Below are positions 15,508 to 21,772 of a stretch of 35,893 bases of DNA, one piece after another (position 1 is the first letter of the stretch; the number at the start of each line of letters is the position of its first letter). A program made the position numbers and the translations under genes. The notes beneath the pieces are model-generated. The model saw nothing but the letters and a program-made list of their open reading frames with translations. It was not told the origin of the DNA and ran no database searches. Location of the stretch: positions 1-35,893 of the forward strand of contig NZ_JBFAPK010000061.1 of assembly GCF_040676675.1 (NCBI RefSeq), given 5' to 3'. Origin of the DNA: JBFAPK01 sp040676675 (GTDB taxonomy: Bacteria > Actinomycetota > Actinomycetes > Mycobacteriales > Micromonosporaceae).

Positions 15508-16061
15508 GCCCGTTCCTCCGTCAGCTCACCACCGACCACCGGCCGCCTGGCCGGGGTCGGACGCAACACCTCACGCAGCCGGGTCAGGCCACGGGCCGCC
15601 TGGCTCTTCACCGTCCCGACGGAACAGCCCATCGTCGCCGCGACCTCGGCCTCGGGCAGGTCCTCCCAGTACCGCAGCACCAGCACCGCCCGCATCCGTG
15701 CGGGCAGTTGGTCCAGGGCCGCCAGGAGTTCGTTCCGGACCACCACCGCCTCGGTGTCGTCCGGGCGGGAGCGCTCCGGCAACACCGCCGTCAGCAGCTC
15801 CCGCAGCCCGATCCGGCGCCACCGGCTGATCCGTCCGTTGACCAGCGCCCGGCGGACGTACGCCATCGGCTCGTCGACCCTCGGCCAGTGCCGCATCGCC
15901 TTCAGCAACGCGTCGTGCACCAGGTCCTGCGCCGTGTCCCGGCTGCCCGTCAACAGGTACGCCATCCGTAACAGCTCGCCGTAGCGCACCTCGACGAACT
16001 CCCGGAAATCGGCATCGTCGGAGCCCTGGCCCGCGGGCCTGCTCCTGCCGCTGCTCTCCAT
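15504..16061 (-). CDS. SigE-family RNA polymerase sigma factor (ECF)
   Basis: This 185-residue sigma-70-family factor has region 2 at about 20-90 (FREFVEVRYGELLRMAYLLTG, then DLVHDALLKAMRHWPRV) and region 4 at about 110-170 (LDQLPARMRAVLVLRYWEDL, HTH EAEVAATMGCSVGTVKSQ). This is the pattern of the actinobacterial SigE-family/SigK-type short sigmas. ATG 16061 is preferred over the one four codons upstream because GGGAGG stands 5 bases before it. An AAC-N17-CGTC element (16081-16104) precedes it, so autoregulation is plausible. Its membrane partner is the overlapping downstream gene. The locus separates member A from members B and C of the paralog family. Confidence 0.92.
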   Translation of the reverse strand: MESSGRSRPAGQGSDDADFREFVEVRYGELLRMAYLLTGSRDTAQDLVHDALLKAMRHWPRVDEPMAYVRRALVNGRISRWRRIGLRELLTAVLPERSRPDDTEAVVVRNELLAALDQLPARMRAVLVLRYWEDLPEAEVAATMGCSVGTVKSQAARGLTRLREVLRPTPARRPVVGGELTEERA

Positions 16062-16080
16062 GAGACCTCCCACCCTGGCT

Positions 16081-16104
16081 GACGCGGCAGTCGGACGGAA
16101 AGTT
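16081..16104 (-). promoter_or_regulatory. ECF-type promoter candidate before the SigE-family sigma gene
   Basis: On the minus strand AAC (within CTCAACTTTCC, 16102-16104) is followed by 17 bases and CGTC (16081-16084), 19 bases before the ATG. AAC at -35 and CGTC at -10 are common ECF promoter cores. Self-recognition is inferred. Confidence 0.4.
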
Positions 16105-16276
16105 GAGAGGCCGGCACCGGAGCGCCGGATCGATGTCGGCGACGGAGAGCGCGCCGCGCCGAACCGGGTACGCTGATGCGCCGCTCACGGCCGCACGGAC
16201 GAGTGTCCGGACGGGACGGGCGGGCGGGCGTCGCGGGCGGTCCGGATACGGCGCCGGACGAGAGTGCGGAGGGCGC

Positions 16277-16708
16277 GTGCAGGTCGATCCCGGGGTCTTC
16301 GAGTACCTGCGCGCGGTCGCGCGGAACGACCACGACGCGAGCGAGCGGATCGAGGCGAAGCTCGACGGGTCGGACGGCTGGGGCGGATTCGAGGAGTCGC
16401 TCGCGATGGTCTTCCTGCTCGCCCTGCGGCGGCGGTTCACCGCCGCGCCGAACCGGGGGCAGGTCATGCAGTTCATCGCCGAGATGCGTTCCGGGTCCGT
16501 CGTCGAGCCGTACGACATCGACGTGGCGGCGGCCGCCAGCCTGATCCGTACGGCGTTCGACCCGAGCGTTCCGCACCAGGTCCAGGCCGAGATGGCCGGC
16601 CGGATCCAGGGGCTGACGATCATCTACCTGCTCGGTCCGGACCGGGCCACCGAGCAGGAACTGGACGACCTGCTCGCCGAGGCGGCGGAGTTGGTCGGAG
16701 GCGGGTAG
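16277..16708 (+). CDS. Hypothetical protein, three-paralog family member B
   Basis: This 143-residue protein is 54 bases upstream of the paralogue at 16763. The GTG start follows GGAGGG closely and gives VQVDPGVFEYLRAVARND, which matches VQFDPDMLTYLRAIARRD of the neighbour position by position. Shared motifs are R24-x-E26-x-x-L-D with G-W, VMQFIAEMRSG, LIRTAFDPS, and EQELDDLLAEAAEL. It is predicted mostly helical with no membrane span. It diverges from the SigE-family sigma gene over about 215 bases. The function is unknown; no family was recognised. Confidence 0.8.
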   Translation: MQVDPGVFEYLRAVARNDHDASERIEAKLDGSDGWGGFEESLAMVFLLALRRRFTAAPNRGQVMQFIAEMRSGSVVEPYDIDVAAAASLIRTAFDPSVPHQVQAEMAGRIQGLTIIYLLGPDRATEQELDDLLAEAAELVGGG

Positions 16709-16762
16709 CCGGTCGAGGGCGCCCGGGCCGTGTCCTGCCGGCGGAAAGTGGATCATGGGTGG

Positions 16763-17212
16763 GTGCAGTTCGACCCCGACATGCTCACGTACCTGCGGGC
16801 GATAGCGCGGCGCGACCGGGAGACCGCGGACCGCGCCGAGGTGAGGCTCGACGAGGCGGGCTGGGACAACTTCCCGCGCGTGCTCATGATGGTCTTCTGC
16901 CTCACGCTCCGGTTGCGCCTCGGCACAGCGCCGAACTACGCGCAGATCATGCAGTTCGTCGCCGAGCTGCGCTCCGCCGCTCCCGGCGACCCGGCCGACA
17001 TCGACGCCGCCGCGGCCGGCTCCCTCATCGCCGCGACCTTCGGTCAGGACATCGGACCCGAGGAGGTGGAGGCCGACATGGCGATCCAGATCCAGGTCTC
17101 CACGCTCACGCACGTCCTCGGCGCTCCGGAGGTCACCGAGGAGGAGGTGGACGAGGTGTTCCAGCTGTCGGCGCTGGCGCTGGAGATGGCGCCACAGGTC
17201 AGGCCCACCTGA
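16763..17212 (+). CDS. Hypothetical protein, three-paralog family member C
   Basis: This 149-residue protein is probably in one operon with member B. GTG 16763 is chosen from the alignment with B, because the longer frame adds 11 unlike residues. Shared motifs are LTYLRAIARRD, R24-x-E26-x-x-LDEAGW, IMQFVAELRSA, SLIAATFG, and EEVDEVF near the end. The third position of the L-I-x-x-x-F-D block is G instead of D. No signal peptide, cysteine motif or known catalytic motif is visible. The function is unknown. Confidence 0.8.
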   Translation: MQFDPDMLTYLRAIARRDRETADRAEVRLDEAGWDNFPRVLMMVFCLTLRLRLGTAPNYAQIMQFVAELRSAAPGDPADIDAAAAGSLIAATFGQDIGPEEVEADMAIQIQVSTLTHVLGAPEVTEEEVDEVFQLSALALEMAPQVRPT

Positions 17213-17411
17213 TGGTGCCCCAGATCACGGGTCCGGTCGACCGTCGGTGGTGGTGTTGCCGCCGAGGTAACCGGGGGCGCCTGAGATAGTGGACCCGCTC
17301 CCAGCGCGGAGCCCCGGTGCCGCGTCCGGAAGCGGCCCGGGGCACCCGTCCGGTGGCTTCGGTGGCGCCGCCGAAGCCGCCGGACGCCTCCGCGCAGGGA
17401 CGCCTCCGCCC

Positions 17412-17475
17412 CGTCGATCTAGGGCAAATCTGTGTGATTGGAGATCGGTTAACAGGGATTTGCCCTAGATCGACG
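17412..17475. repeat. Long palindromic repeat, copy 2
   Basis: Perfect 19-base arms (17412-17430 and 17457-17475) share the core CGATCTAGGGCAAATC with copy 1 at 9815-9878. The 26-base loop is unrelated to the first copy's loop. Conserved arms with variable loops suggest a dispersed REP/MITE-like element or structured RNA. Confidence 0.85.
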
Positions 17476-17617
17476 AGGGCTGGGGCGTGCTGCCGGATCT
17501 CCCACCGGCCGTCCCGGGTGGCCGGCAAACGGCTCGTATCGACCCTGCTGGCGGCCGTCCCGGCCGACCCCAGCATGATCAAGTGCCCGAAGGGATCGCG
17601 CCGGTCACAACGGCCCC

Positions 17618-17655
17618 GTTACCGTACTGGTAACACGCGCGTTGACCGTTACGGT
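17618..17655. promoter_or_regulatory. Operator-like GTTAC inverted repeats upstream of the HTH gene
   Basis: GTTACC (17618-17623) is mirrored by GGTAAC (17629-17634). Eleven bases later comes the perfect palindrome ACCGTTACGGT (17645-17655). The cluster lies 55-92 bases before the small HTH gene and is a candidate autoregulatory site (inference). Confidence 0.4.
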
Positions 17656-17709
17656 GCACCCCAATTCCACCGTGCGGCACGCGCCGGGGATGGGATGGGT
17701 TGGTGAGCC

Positions 17710-17922
17710 ATGGCAGGATCACCACAGTCCGACGGCCGGCTGTCGGAGGTCAGGTTTCTCACGGTCGCCGAGGTGGCGGCATTGATGCGGGTCTCGAAGA
17801 TGACCGTTTATCGGCTCGTGCACTCGGGCGAACTCACCGCGGTCCGGGTCGGGCGGTCGTTCCGGGTACCGGAGCACGTCGTACACGAGTATCTGCGGGG
17901 AGCGTTTCAGGAGTCCGCCTGA
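17710..17922 (+). CDS. Excisionase-type helix-turn-helix DNA-binding protein (Rv0500A-like)
   Basis: This 70-residue protein is almost entirely one winged-HTH of the excisionase/MerR-like class: FLTVAEVAALMRVSKMTVY (helix-turn-helix), RLVHSGELTAVRVGRSFRV (wing), then EHVVHEYL. It is shorter than MerR regulators and has no effector domain, like BldC and mycobacterial Rv0500A. Its position just before bS22 and the epimerase matches the recalled mycobacterial order. ATG 17710 follows GGTGAG. It likely binds DNA as head-to-tail multimers, as related small proteins do (inference). A GC palindrome follows the stop. Confidence 0.9.
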   Translation: MAGSPQSDGRLSEVRFLTVAEVAALMRVSKMTVYRLVHSGELTAVRVGRSFRVPEHVVHEYLRGAFQESA

Positions 17923-17943
17923 ACGGGCGGACCCCGCGACCAC

Positions 17944-17961
17944 CGGGGCCAATTGGCCCCG
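17944..17961. terminator. Perfect 18-base palindrome after the HTH gene
   Basis: CGGGGCCAATTGGCCCCG is fully self-complementary, giving a 7-bp stem with an AATT loop 22 bases after the stop codon. It probably terminates the HTH gene transcript. The candidate promoter of the next gene begins inside it. Confidence 0.55.
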
Positions 17962-17982
17962 CTGATGCACGAGGGCTAGGCT
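17953..17982 (+). promoter_or_regulatory. Candidate promoter of the bS22 gene
   Basis: TTGGCC (17953-17958) and TAGGCT (17977-17982) are separated by 18 bases. Start of transcription near 17989 would leave a leader of about 128 bases, unusually long for a 33-codon gene. Confidence 0.4.
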
Positions 17983-18084
17983 GGACCGGATCGTGCCCCG
18001 ACCGAGGTGTGTTGTATGCCCACCGGGCGGGCCCGATCCGCTGTCCAGATCGGTTGCCGGAACCCCGTAACGGTGGCTTCCGGC
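17981..18084 (+). ncRNA. Structured 5' leader of the bS22 gene (candidate cis-regulatory RNA)
   Basis: CTGGACCGGATCG (17981-17993) pairs with CGATCCG (18034-18040) and GTCCAG (18043-18048), with a two-base bulge, a 13-bp helix. Downstream, GCCGGAA (18056-18062) pairs with TTCCGGC (18078-18084) around an inner CCGT/ACGG stem. The structures end before the AAAGG ribosome-binding site. Autoregulation by a ribosomal protein is a possible use (inference). Note that the promoter start site may trim the first helix. Confidence 0.35.
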
Positions 18085-18116
18085 CCGACCCGCACGTGTC
18101 ATCGAAAGGCTGTCGT

Positions 18117-18218
18117 ATGGGCTCGGTGGTCAAGAAGCGCCGCAAGCGCATGGCTAAGAAGAAGCACCGCAAGCTGCTGCGCAAGACCCGCGTCCAGCGT
18201 CGCCGTCTCGGCAAGTGA
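18117..18218 (+). CDS. Ribosomal protein bS22 (AURKAIP1/COX24 domain, 33 aa)
   Basis: The 33-residue, extremely basic peptide begins MGSVVKKRRKRMAKKKHRK and ends RRRLGK. It matches the actinobacterial small-subunit protein bS22 (mycobacterial Rv0500B), which lies on the 30S subunit near the decoding region. AAAGG stands 7 bases before the ATG. It has the usual full length for the family. It is preceded by a long structured leader and followed by a GC hairpin (18224-18245), then by the epimerase-like gene, as in mycobacteria. Confidence 0.92.
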   Translation: MGSVVKKRRKRMAKKKHRKLLRKTRVQRRRLGK

Positions 18219-18223
18219 CCGCC

Positions 18224-18245
18224 GGCCGGGCTGTCCGGCCCGGCC
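18224..18245 (+). terminator. Hairpin after bS22
   Basis: GGCCGGGC (18224-18231) and GCCCGGCC (18238-18245) form an 8-bp stem with a six-base loop just after the bS22 stop. It may terminate or attenuate transcription toward the epimerase gene. Confidence 0.5.
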
Positions 18246-18331
18246 AGCGGTAACGCTTGCCTTCTGTCGACTCTCGGAGGCCACGTGGACAGGTCGCGGT
18301 GGCCCGGGCCCGTCCCGTGCCGACCGGCGGG

Positions 18332-19408
18332 ATGCGCCAGGTGACCCCCGGTAGCGCCTCAGGCGCTCCGGGGGTTGTGGTGGTTACCGGCGTGAGCCGC
18401 TACCTCGGGGCCAACCTGGCTGCCCGCCTCGCGGCCGATCCCCGGATCGGTCGGGTGATCGGTCTCGACGAGGCGGACCCGCAGCCCGAGTTGGCGGCGC
18501 TGCTCGACGGGGTCGAACGCGTACGCGCCGACGCGGGTTCGGTCGGCACCGTGGTCGCGGACCTGGCGGCCGAGTCGGTGGTGCACGTCTCCCTGATCAG
18601 CGCACCCGACAAGCAGCACGGCGGGCGCGCGGCGATGAAGGAACACAACGTCATCGGCACGATGCAGCTGCTCGCCGCCTGCCAGCGGGCGCCGAGCCTG
18701 CGCCGGCTGGTCGTCCGCTCGTCCACGGCGGCGTACGGCGCCTCCTTCCGCGATCCCGCGGTCTTCACCGAGGACACCGAACCCCGGGCGGTGCCGCGGG
18801 GCGGCTTCGCCCGCGACATCCTCGACATCGAGGGCTACGTACGAGGCTTCCGGCGGCGCCGGCCCGACGTGACCGCCACGGTGCTGCGGTTCGCGCCGTT
18901 CATCGGCTCGACGGCGGACACGACGCTGACCCGCTACTTCGCCCGTCCGGTCGTACCGACCGTCTTCGGCCGCGATCCCCGGTTGCAGTTCCTGCACATC
19001 GACGACGCCCTCGAAGTGCTGCACCGCTCCGTCGTCGAGGAGCACCCGGGGACCTTCAACGTCGCGGGCGAGGGGGTGCTGGCGCTCTCCCAGGCGATCC
19101 GCCGGGCCGGTCGGATACCGGTGCCGGTGTACGAGCCGGGCCTCTCCGGTGCGGTGGGGCTCGCCCGGTTGCTCGGATTCGGCCGGTACGGGCTCGATCA
19201 AGTTGATCTCTTCGTGCACGGCCGGGTGGTCGACACCGCTAGGCTGGTGCGCGAGTACGGCTTCACGCCCCGCCCCACCGCCGCCGCGTTCGACGACTTC
19301 ATCCGGGCGCATCTGGACGGCACCGTGGTCCGCGCCGACCAGCTGGCGGCGGCCGAGGCGGCGGTCCTCGACGGGATCCGGCAGGTCCGGGCCGCGGTCC
19401 AGGAGTGA
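18332..19408 (+). CDS. NAD-dependent epimerase/dehydratase-like protein (Rv0501-like)
   Basis: This 358-residue extended-SDR protein is annotated as GalE-like in mycobacteria. The N-terminal Rossmann strand is VVVVTGVSRYLGANLAARL (T-G-x-x-x-x-x-G). Other conserved parts are NVIGTMQLLAACQ, VVRSSTAAYGAS, VPTVFGRDPRLQFLHIDD and GTFNVAGEGVLALSQAIRRAGR. The catalytic Y-x-x-x-K is replaced by F159-A-R-D-I, so classic epimerase chemistry is doubtful. The start is uncertain: ATG 18332 has no good ribosome-binding site, and GTG 18299 is the alternative. The best ribosome-binding site (GGAGG, 18276-18280) serves an out-of-frame GTG at 18285. The downstream acyltransferase gene begins at its stop, so the two form an operon. 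Confidence 0.8.
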   Translation: MRQVTPGSASGAPGVVVVTGVSRYLGANLAARLAADPRIGRVIGLDEADPQPELAALLDGVERVRADAGSVGTVVADLAAESVVHVSLISAPDKQHGGRAAMKEHNVIGTMQLLAACQRAPSLRRLVVRSSTAAYGASFRDPAVFTEDTEPRAVPRGGFARDILDIEGYVRGFRRRRPDVTATVLRFAPFIGSTADTTLTRYFARPVVPTVFGRDPRLQFLHIDDALEVLHRSVVEEHPGTFNVAGEGVLALSQAIRRAGRIPVPVYEPGLSGAVGLARLLGFGRYGLDQVDLFVHGRVVDTARLVREYGFTPRPTAAAFDDFIRAHLDGTVVRADQLAAAEAAVLDGIRQVRAAVQE

Positions 19409-19410
19409 CG

Positions 19411-20508
19411 ATGAGCGATGGTGGCGAGCGGCGCCTGCCGTTCGACCTCGACGGATACGCCTCGGGCAACGGCCGCGCCGCCGATCCGACCCCTCCGCCG
19501 GGCCGGACCGGGCCGACTCGGCCGGCCGGAGGCACCCTGCCGACCGGCCGGACCGCGCCGGCAGAGCCGACCGCGCCGGCAGGACCGAACCCACCGACCG
19601 GCCCGACTCCGGATCCGGCCGATGCCGCCGACGGTCGGCAGCCGGCGGCCGTGGCCGACCAGCCGGGCGACGTCTGGGACCGGCGGGTCGCCGCCGGGCT
19701 GGCGTTCCTGCGCCGGCGGCTCGCCGGACAGTACGAGGTGGACGAGTTCGGGTTCGATCCCGAGCTGACCGACCAGGTCTTCCACCCCGTGCTGCGGCTG
19801 CTGTACCGCGAGTGGTTCCGCACCGAGGTCTTCGGGGTGGAGCACGTACCGGCCGACGGGGCGGGGCTGGTCGTGGCGAACCACTCCGGCACGATCGCCC
19901 TGGACGCGCTGGTCCTCTCGGCGATCCTGCGCGACCATCATCCGGCCCGCCGCCACCTGCGGCTGCTCGGCGCGGACCTGGTCTTCCGGGTACCGCTCCT
20001 CTCCGAGCTGGCCCGCAAGTCGGGCGGGACGATGGCCTGCAATCCGGACGCCGAGCGGCTGCTGGGCAAGGGTGAGCTGGTCGGCGTCTTCCCCGAGGGG
20101 TTCAAGGGGATCGGCAAGCTCTACGCCGAGCGCTACAAGCTCCAGCGCTTCGGCCGGGGCGGCTTCGTCTCCGCCGCGCTGCGTACGGGCACCCCGATCG
20201 TGCCGGTCGCGATCGTGGGCGCCGAGGAGACGTACCCGATGCTCGCCGACGTGAAGCCGCTGGCCCGGCTGCTGAAGCTGCCGTACTTCCCGGTGACCCC
20301 GACGTTCCCGTGGCTCGGCCCGCTCGGGCTGGTACCGCTGCCCAGCAAGTGGCTGATCCAGTTCTGCCCGCCGATTCCGACGGCGCACCTGACCGAGAGC
20401 GCGGACGACCCGCTGGTCATCTTCAACCTCGCCGACCAGGTGCGCGAGACGATCCAGCAGACGCTGCACGACCTGCTGGAGCGCCGCCCGGACCCGTTCG
20501 GACCGTAG
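19411..20508 (+). CDS. PlsC-like phospholipid/glycerol acyltransferase (Rv0502-like)
   Basis: This 365-residue protein has a Pro/Gly/Thr-rich low-complexity N-terminus (about 25-85) and then an acyltransferase domain. Block I is VVANHSGTIALDAL, with H158 and D165 six residues apart instead of the usual four. Later blocks are GTMACNPDAERLL, VGVFPEGFKGIG (FPEG) and GTPIVPVAIVGAEE. Mycobacterial Rv0502 has the same placement after the epimerase-like gene. It presumably transfers an acyl chain to a lipid precursor at the membrane; the acceptor is unknown. AGGAG sits five bases before ATG 19411. A GTG at 19405 overlapping the previous stop is less well placed. Confidence 0.88.
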   Translation: MSDGGERRLPFDLDGYASGNGRAADPTPPPGRTGPTRPAGGTLPTGRTAPAEPTAPAGPNPPTGPTPDPADAADGRQPAAVADQPGDVWDRRVAAGLAFLRRRLAGQYEVDEFGFDPELTDQVFHPVLRLLYREWFRTEVFGVEHVPADGAGLVVANHSGTIALDALVLSAILRDHHPARRHLRLLGADLVFRVPLLSELARKSGGTMACNPDAERLLGKGELVGVFPEGFKGIGKLYAERYKLQRFGRGGFVSAALRTGTPIVPVAIVGAEETYPMLADVKPLARLLKLPYFPVTPTFPWLGPLGLVPLPSKWLIQFCPPIPTAHLTESADDPLVIFNLADQVRETIQQTLHDLLERRPDPFGP

Positions 20509-20542
20509 GAGCCGGGGCCGGGCCTGGGCCTGCGGCTTCGAC

Positions 20543-20561
20543 CGGGCCGGGGTCCGGCCCG
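20543..20561. terminator. Hairpin between convergent acyltransferase and beta-propeller genes
   Basis: GGGCCGG (20544-20550) and CCGGCCC (20554-20560) form a stem with a three-base loop. The outer bases GAGCC (20509-20513) and GGCTC (20563-20567) can pair as well. It lies in the 79-base gap between convergent genes. Confidence 0.5.
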
Positions 20562-20587
20562 TGGCTCCGATCCGCGTCCCGACCGTC

Positions 20588-21772
20588 CTATTGGAGGGTC
20601 GTCAGGTCGAGGGTGTGCCAGGCGAGCGCCTCGTCGTCCCCCGTCGACCACCAGAGCACCCCGCCGCGCGCGAGCACCAGGCCCGCGGCGGTGGCGACCA
20701 CGACCGTGCGCTGGCTGGCGGCGTCGTAGAGGAGCAGCTGCTGGCTGTCCGTACGGCCGGTGCCCGCCGGGTCGGCGACCGTCAGCACCTCGAAGCGGTC
20801 CAGCACGGCGACGTCGATCACGGCGGCGGTGGCGGAGCCGCCGGCGACCCGGCGCCGGTCGCCGCCGTCGGGGCGCATCAGGTCGATCCGGGACGGCCCG
20901 TCGCTGCCGAGCACGATCGCCCGGCACCAGACCGGGCTGCAGGTGACGAGTTCGGTCGGGCCGGCATCGACGTCGAGCACCTTGCGCGCCGCGAGGTCGC
21001 GCAGCCGCACCGGGCCGCTCGTGCCGGTACCCGCGCTGACCAGCCAGGGCCAGTCGGAGAGCGCCCAGGCGCCGCGTTCGGTCCGGACCGTGACCGCTCC
21101 GCCGCCCAGCGGCACCGAGCGCAGCTCGGTCGCCGGCTCCTGACCGGGCGCCACCGCCACCCAGTACAGCCGGCCCGCCTCGATGAGCAGGTCGTAGCGG
21201 GAGTTGAAGAAGATCACGTCGCCGGTCTCGGCGGTGACCCGGCGGGGCGGCCGGCCGGAGGTCAGGTCGACCGCCCAGAGTTCGGTCCGTGCCTTGCCGC
21301 GGTCGTCGCTGGTCGACTCGGCCCAGGCGAACTCGTCGCCGGAGCGGGTGAAGCCGCTGAACTGGGGCGTGCGGTCCAGCGGCAGGCGTCGCAGCTCGCG
21401 CACGCCGCCGTCGGCGTCGCGCCGGACCAGCCGGAGCTGCCTGCCGTCGGGGCTGGGTGCGGTGCCGAGCGAGCTGTGGGCGTCGAGGAAGAAGACCGGG
21501 CTGTAGGCGGGACCGTCGGGCAGGGAGCCGGGGAGGTCGGCCCGCTGGGCGCCCGGCCACGCCGCTTCGACGGTCGGCGGTGCCGGCGTACCGGCGGGTT
21601 TGCGCGCGGCCGACGGGAGCGCGACGAGCGCCACCGCCGCGGCCAGCGCCACCGCGAGGCCGAGCAGGCCGGGCGCTCGCCGGCGTCCGTGCGGGTGCCC
21701 GCCCGCGGGCCGCTCGCCGGGATCGAGGGTGGGGAGGCTGGCCGTGGTCGGCGCGGCGCCGCCGGCGCTCAC
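20588..21772 (-). CDS. Membrane-anchored beta-propeller-like (TolB/WD40-type) protein
   Basis: This 394-residue protein has a cytoplasmic N-terminus of about 35 residues, a single membrane span (GLLGLAVALAAAVALVALP) and a large outer domain. Repeated short units such as GTAPSPDGRQLRLVRR, FTRSGDEFAWAES, ELWAVDLTSGRPPRRVT and LYDAASQRTVVVA suggest a TolB/WD40-like propeller. No enzyme motif was recognised, so a binding or scaffold role is likely. GTG 21772 overlaps the stop of the HAD phosphatase gene as GTGA, so the two are translationally coupled. The open frame running upstream is the shadow of that phosphatase, not a fusion. Confidence 0.75.
   Translation of the reverse strand: MSAGGAAPTTASLPTLDPGERPAGGHPHGRRRAPGLLGLAVALAAAVALVALPSAARKPAGTPAPPTVEAAWPGAQRADLPGSLPDGPAYSPVFFLDAHSSLGTAPSPDGRQLRLVRRDADGGVRELRRLPLDRTPQFSGFTRSGDEFAWAESTSDDRGKARTELWAVDLTSGRPPRRVTAETGDVIFFNSRYDLLIEAGRLYWVAVAPGQEPATELRSVPLGGGAVTVRTERGAWALSDWPWLVSAGTGTSGPVRLRDLAARKVLDVDAGPTELVTCSPVWCRAIVLGSDGPSRIDLMRPDGGDRRRVAGGSATAAVIDVAVLDRFEVLTVADPAGTGRTDSQQLLLYDAASQRTVVVATAAGLVLARGGVLWWSTGDDEALAWHTLDLTTLQ

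Larger units (their letters stand above)
17213..17709. other. 497-base intergenic region with repeat and operator-like elements
   Basis: No convincing gene is seen here. The region holds palindromic repeat copy 2 (17412-17475) and, nearer the next gene, clustered GTTAC-type inverted repeats (17618-17655). The frames open across it have poor codon bias. Confidence 0.6.

Noticed and set aside
17700..18218. A 172-codon plus-strand frame ending in the bS22 sequence
   Set aside because: Only the last 33 codons match a known family, with a good ribosome-binding site before them. The rest overlaps the HTH gene in another frame and the structured leader.
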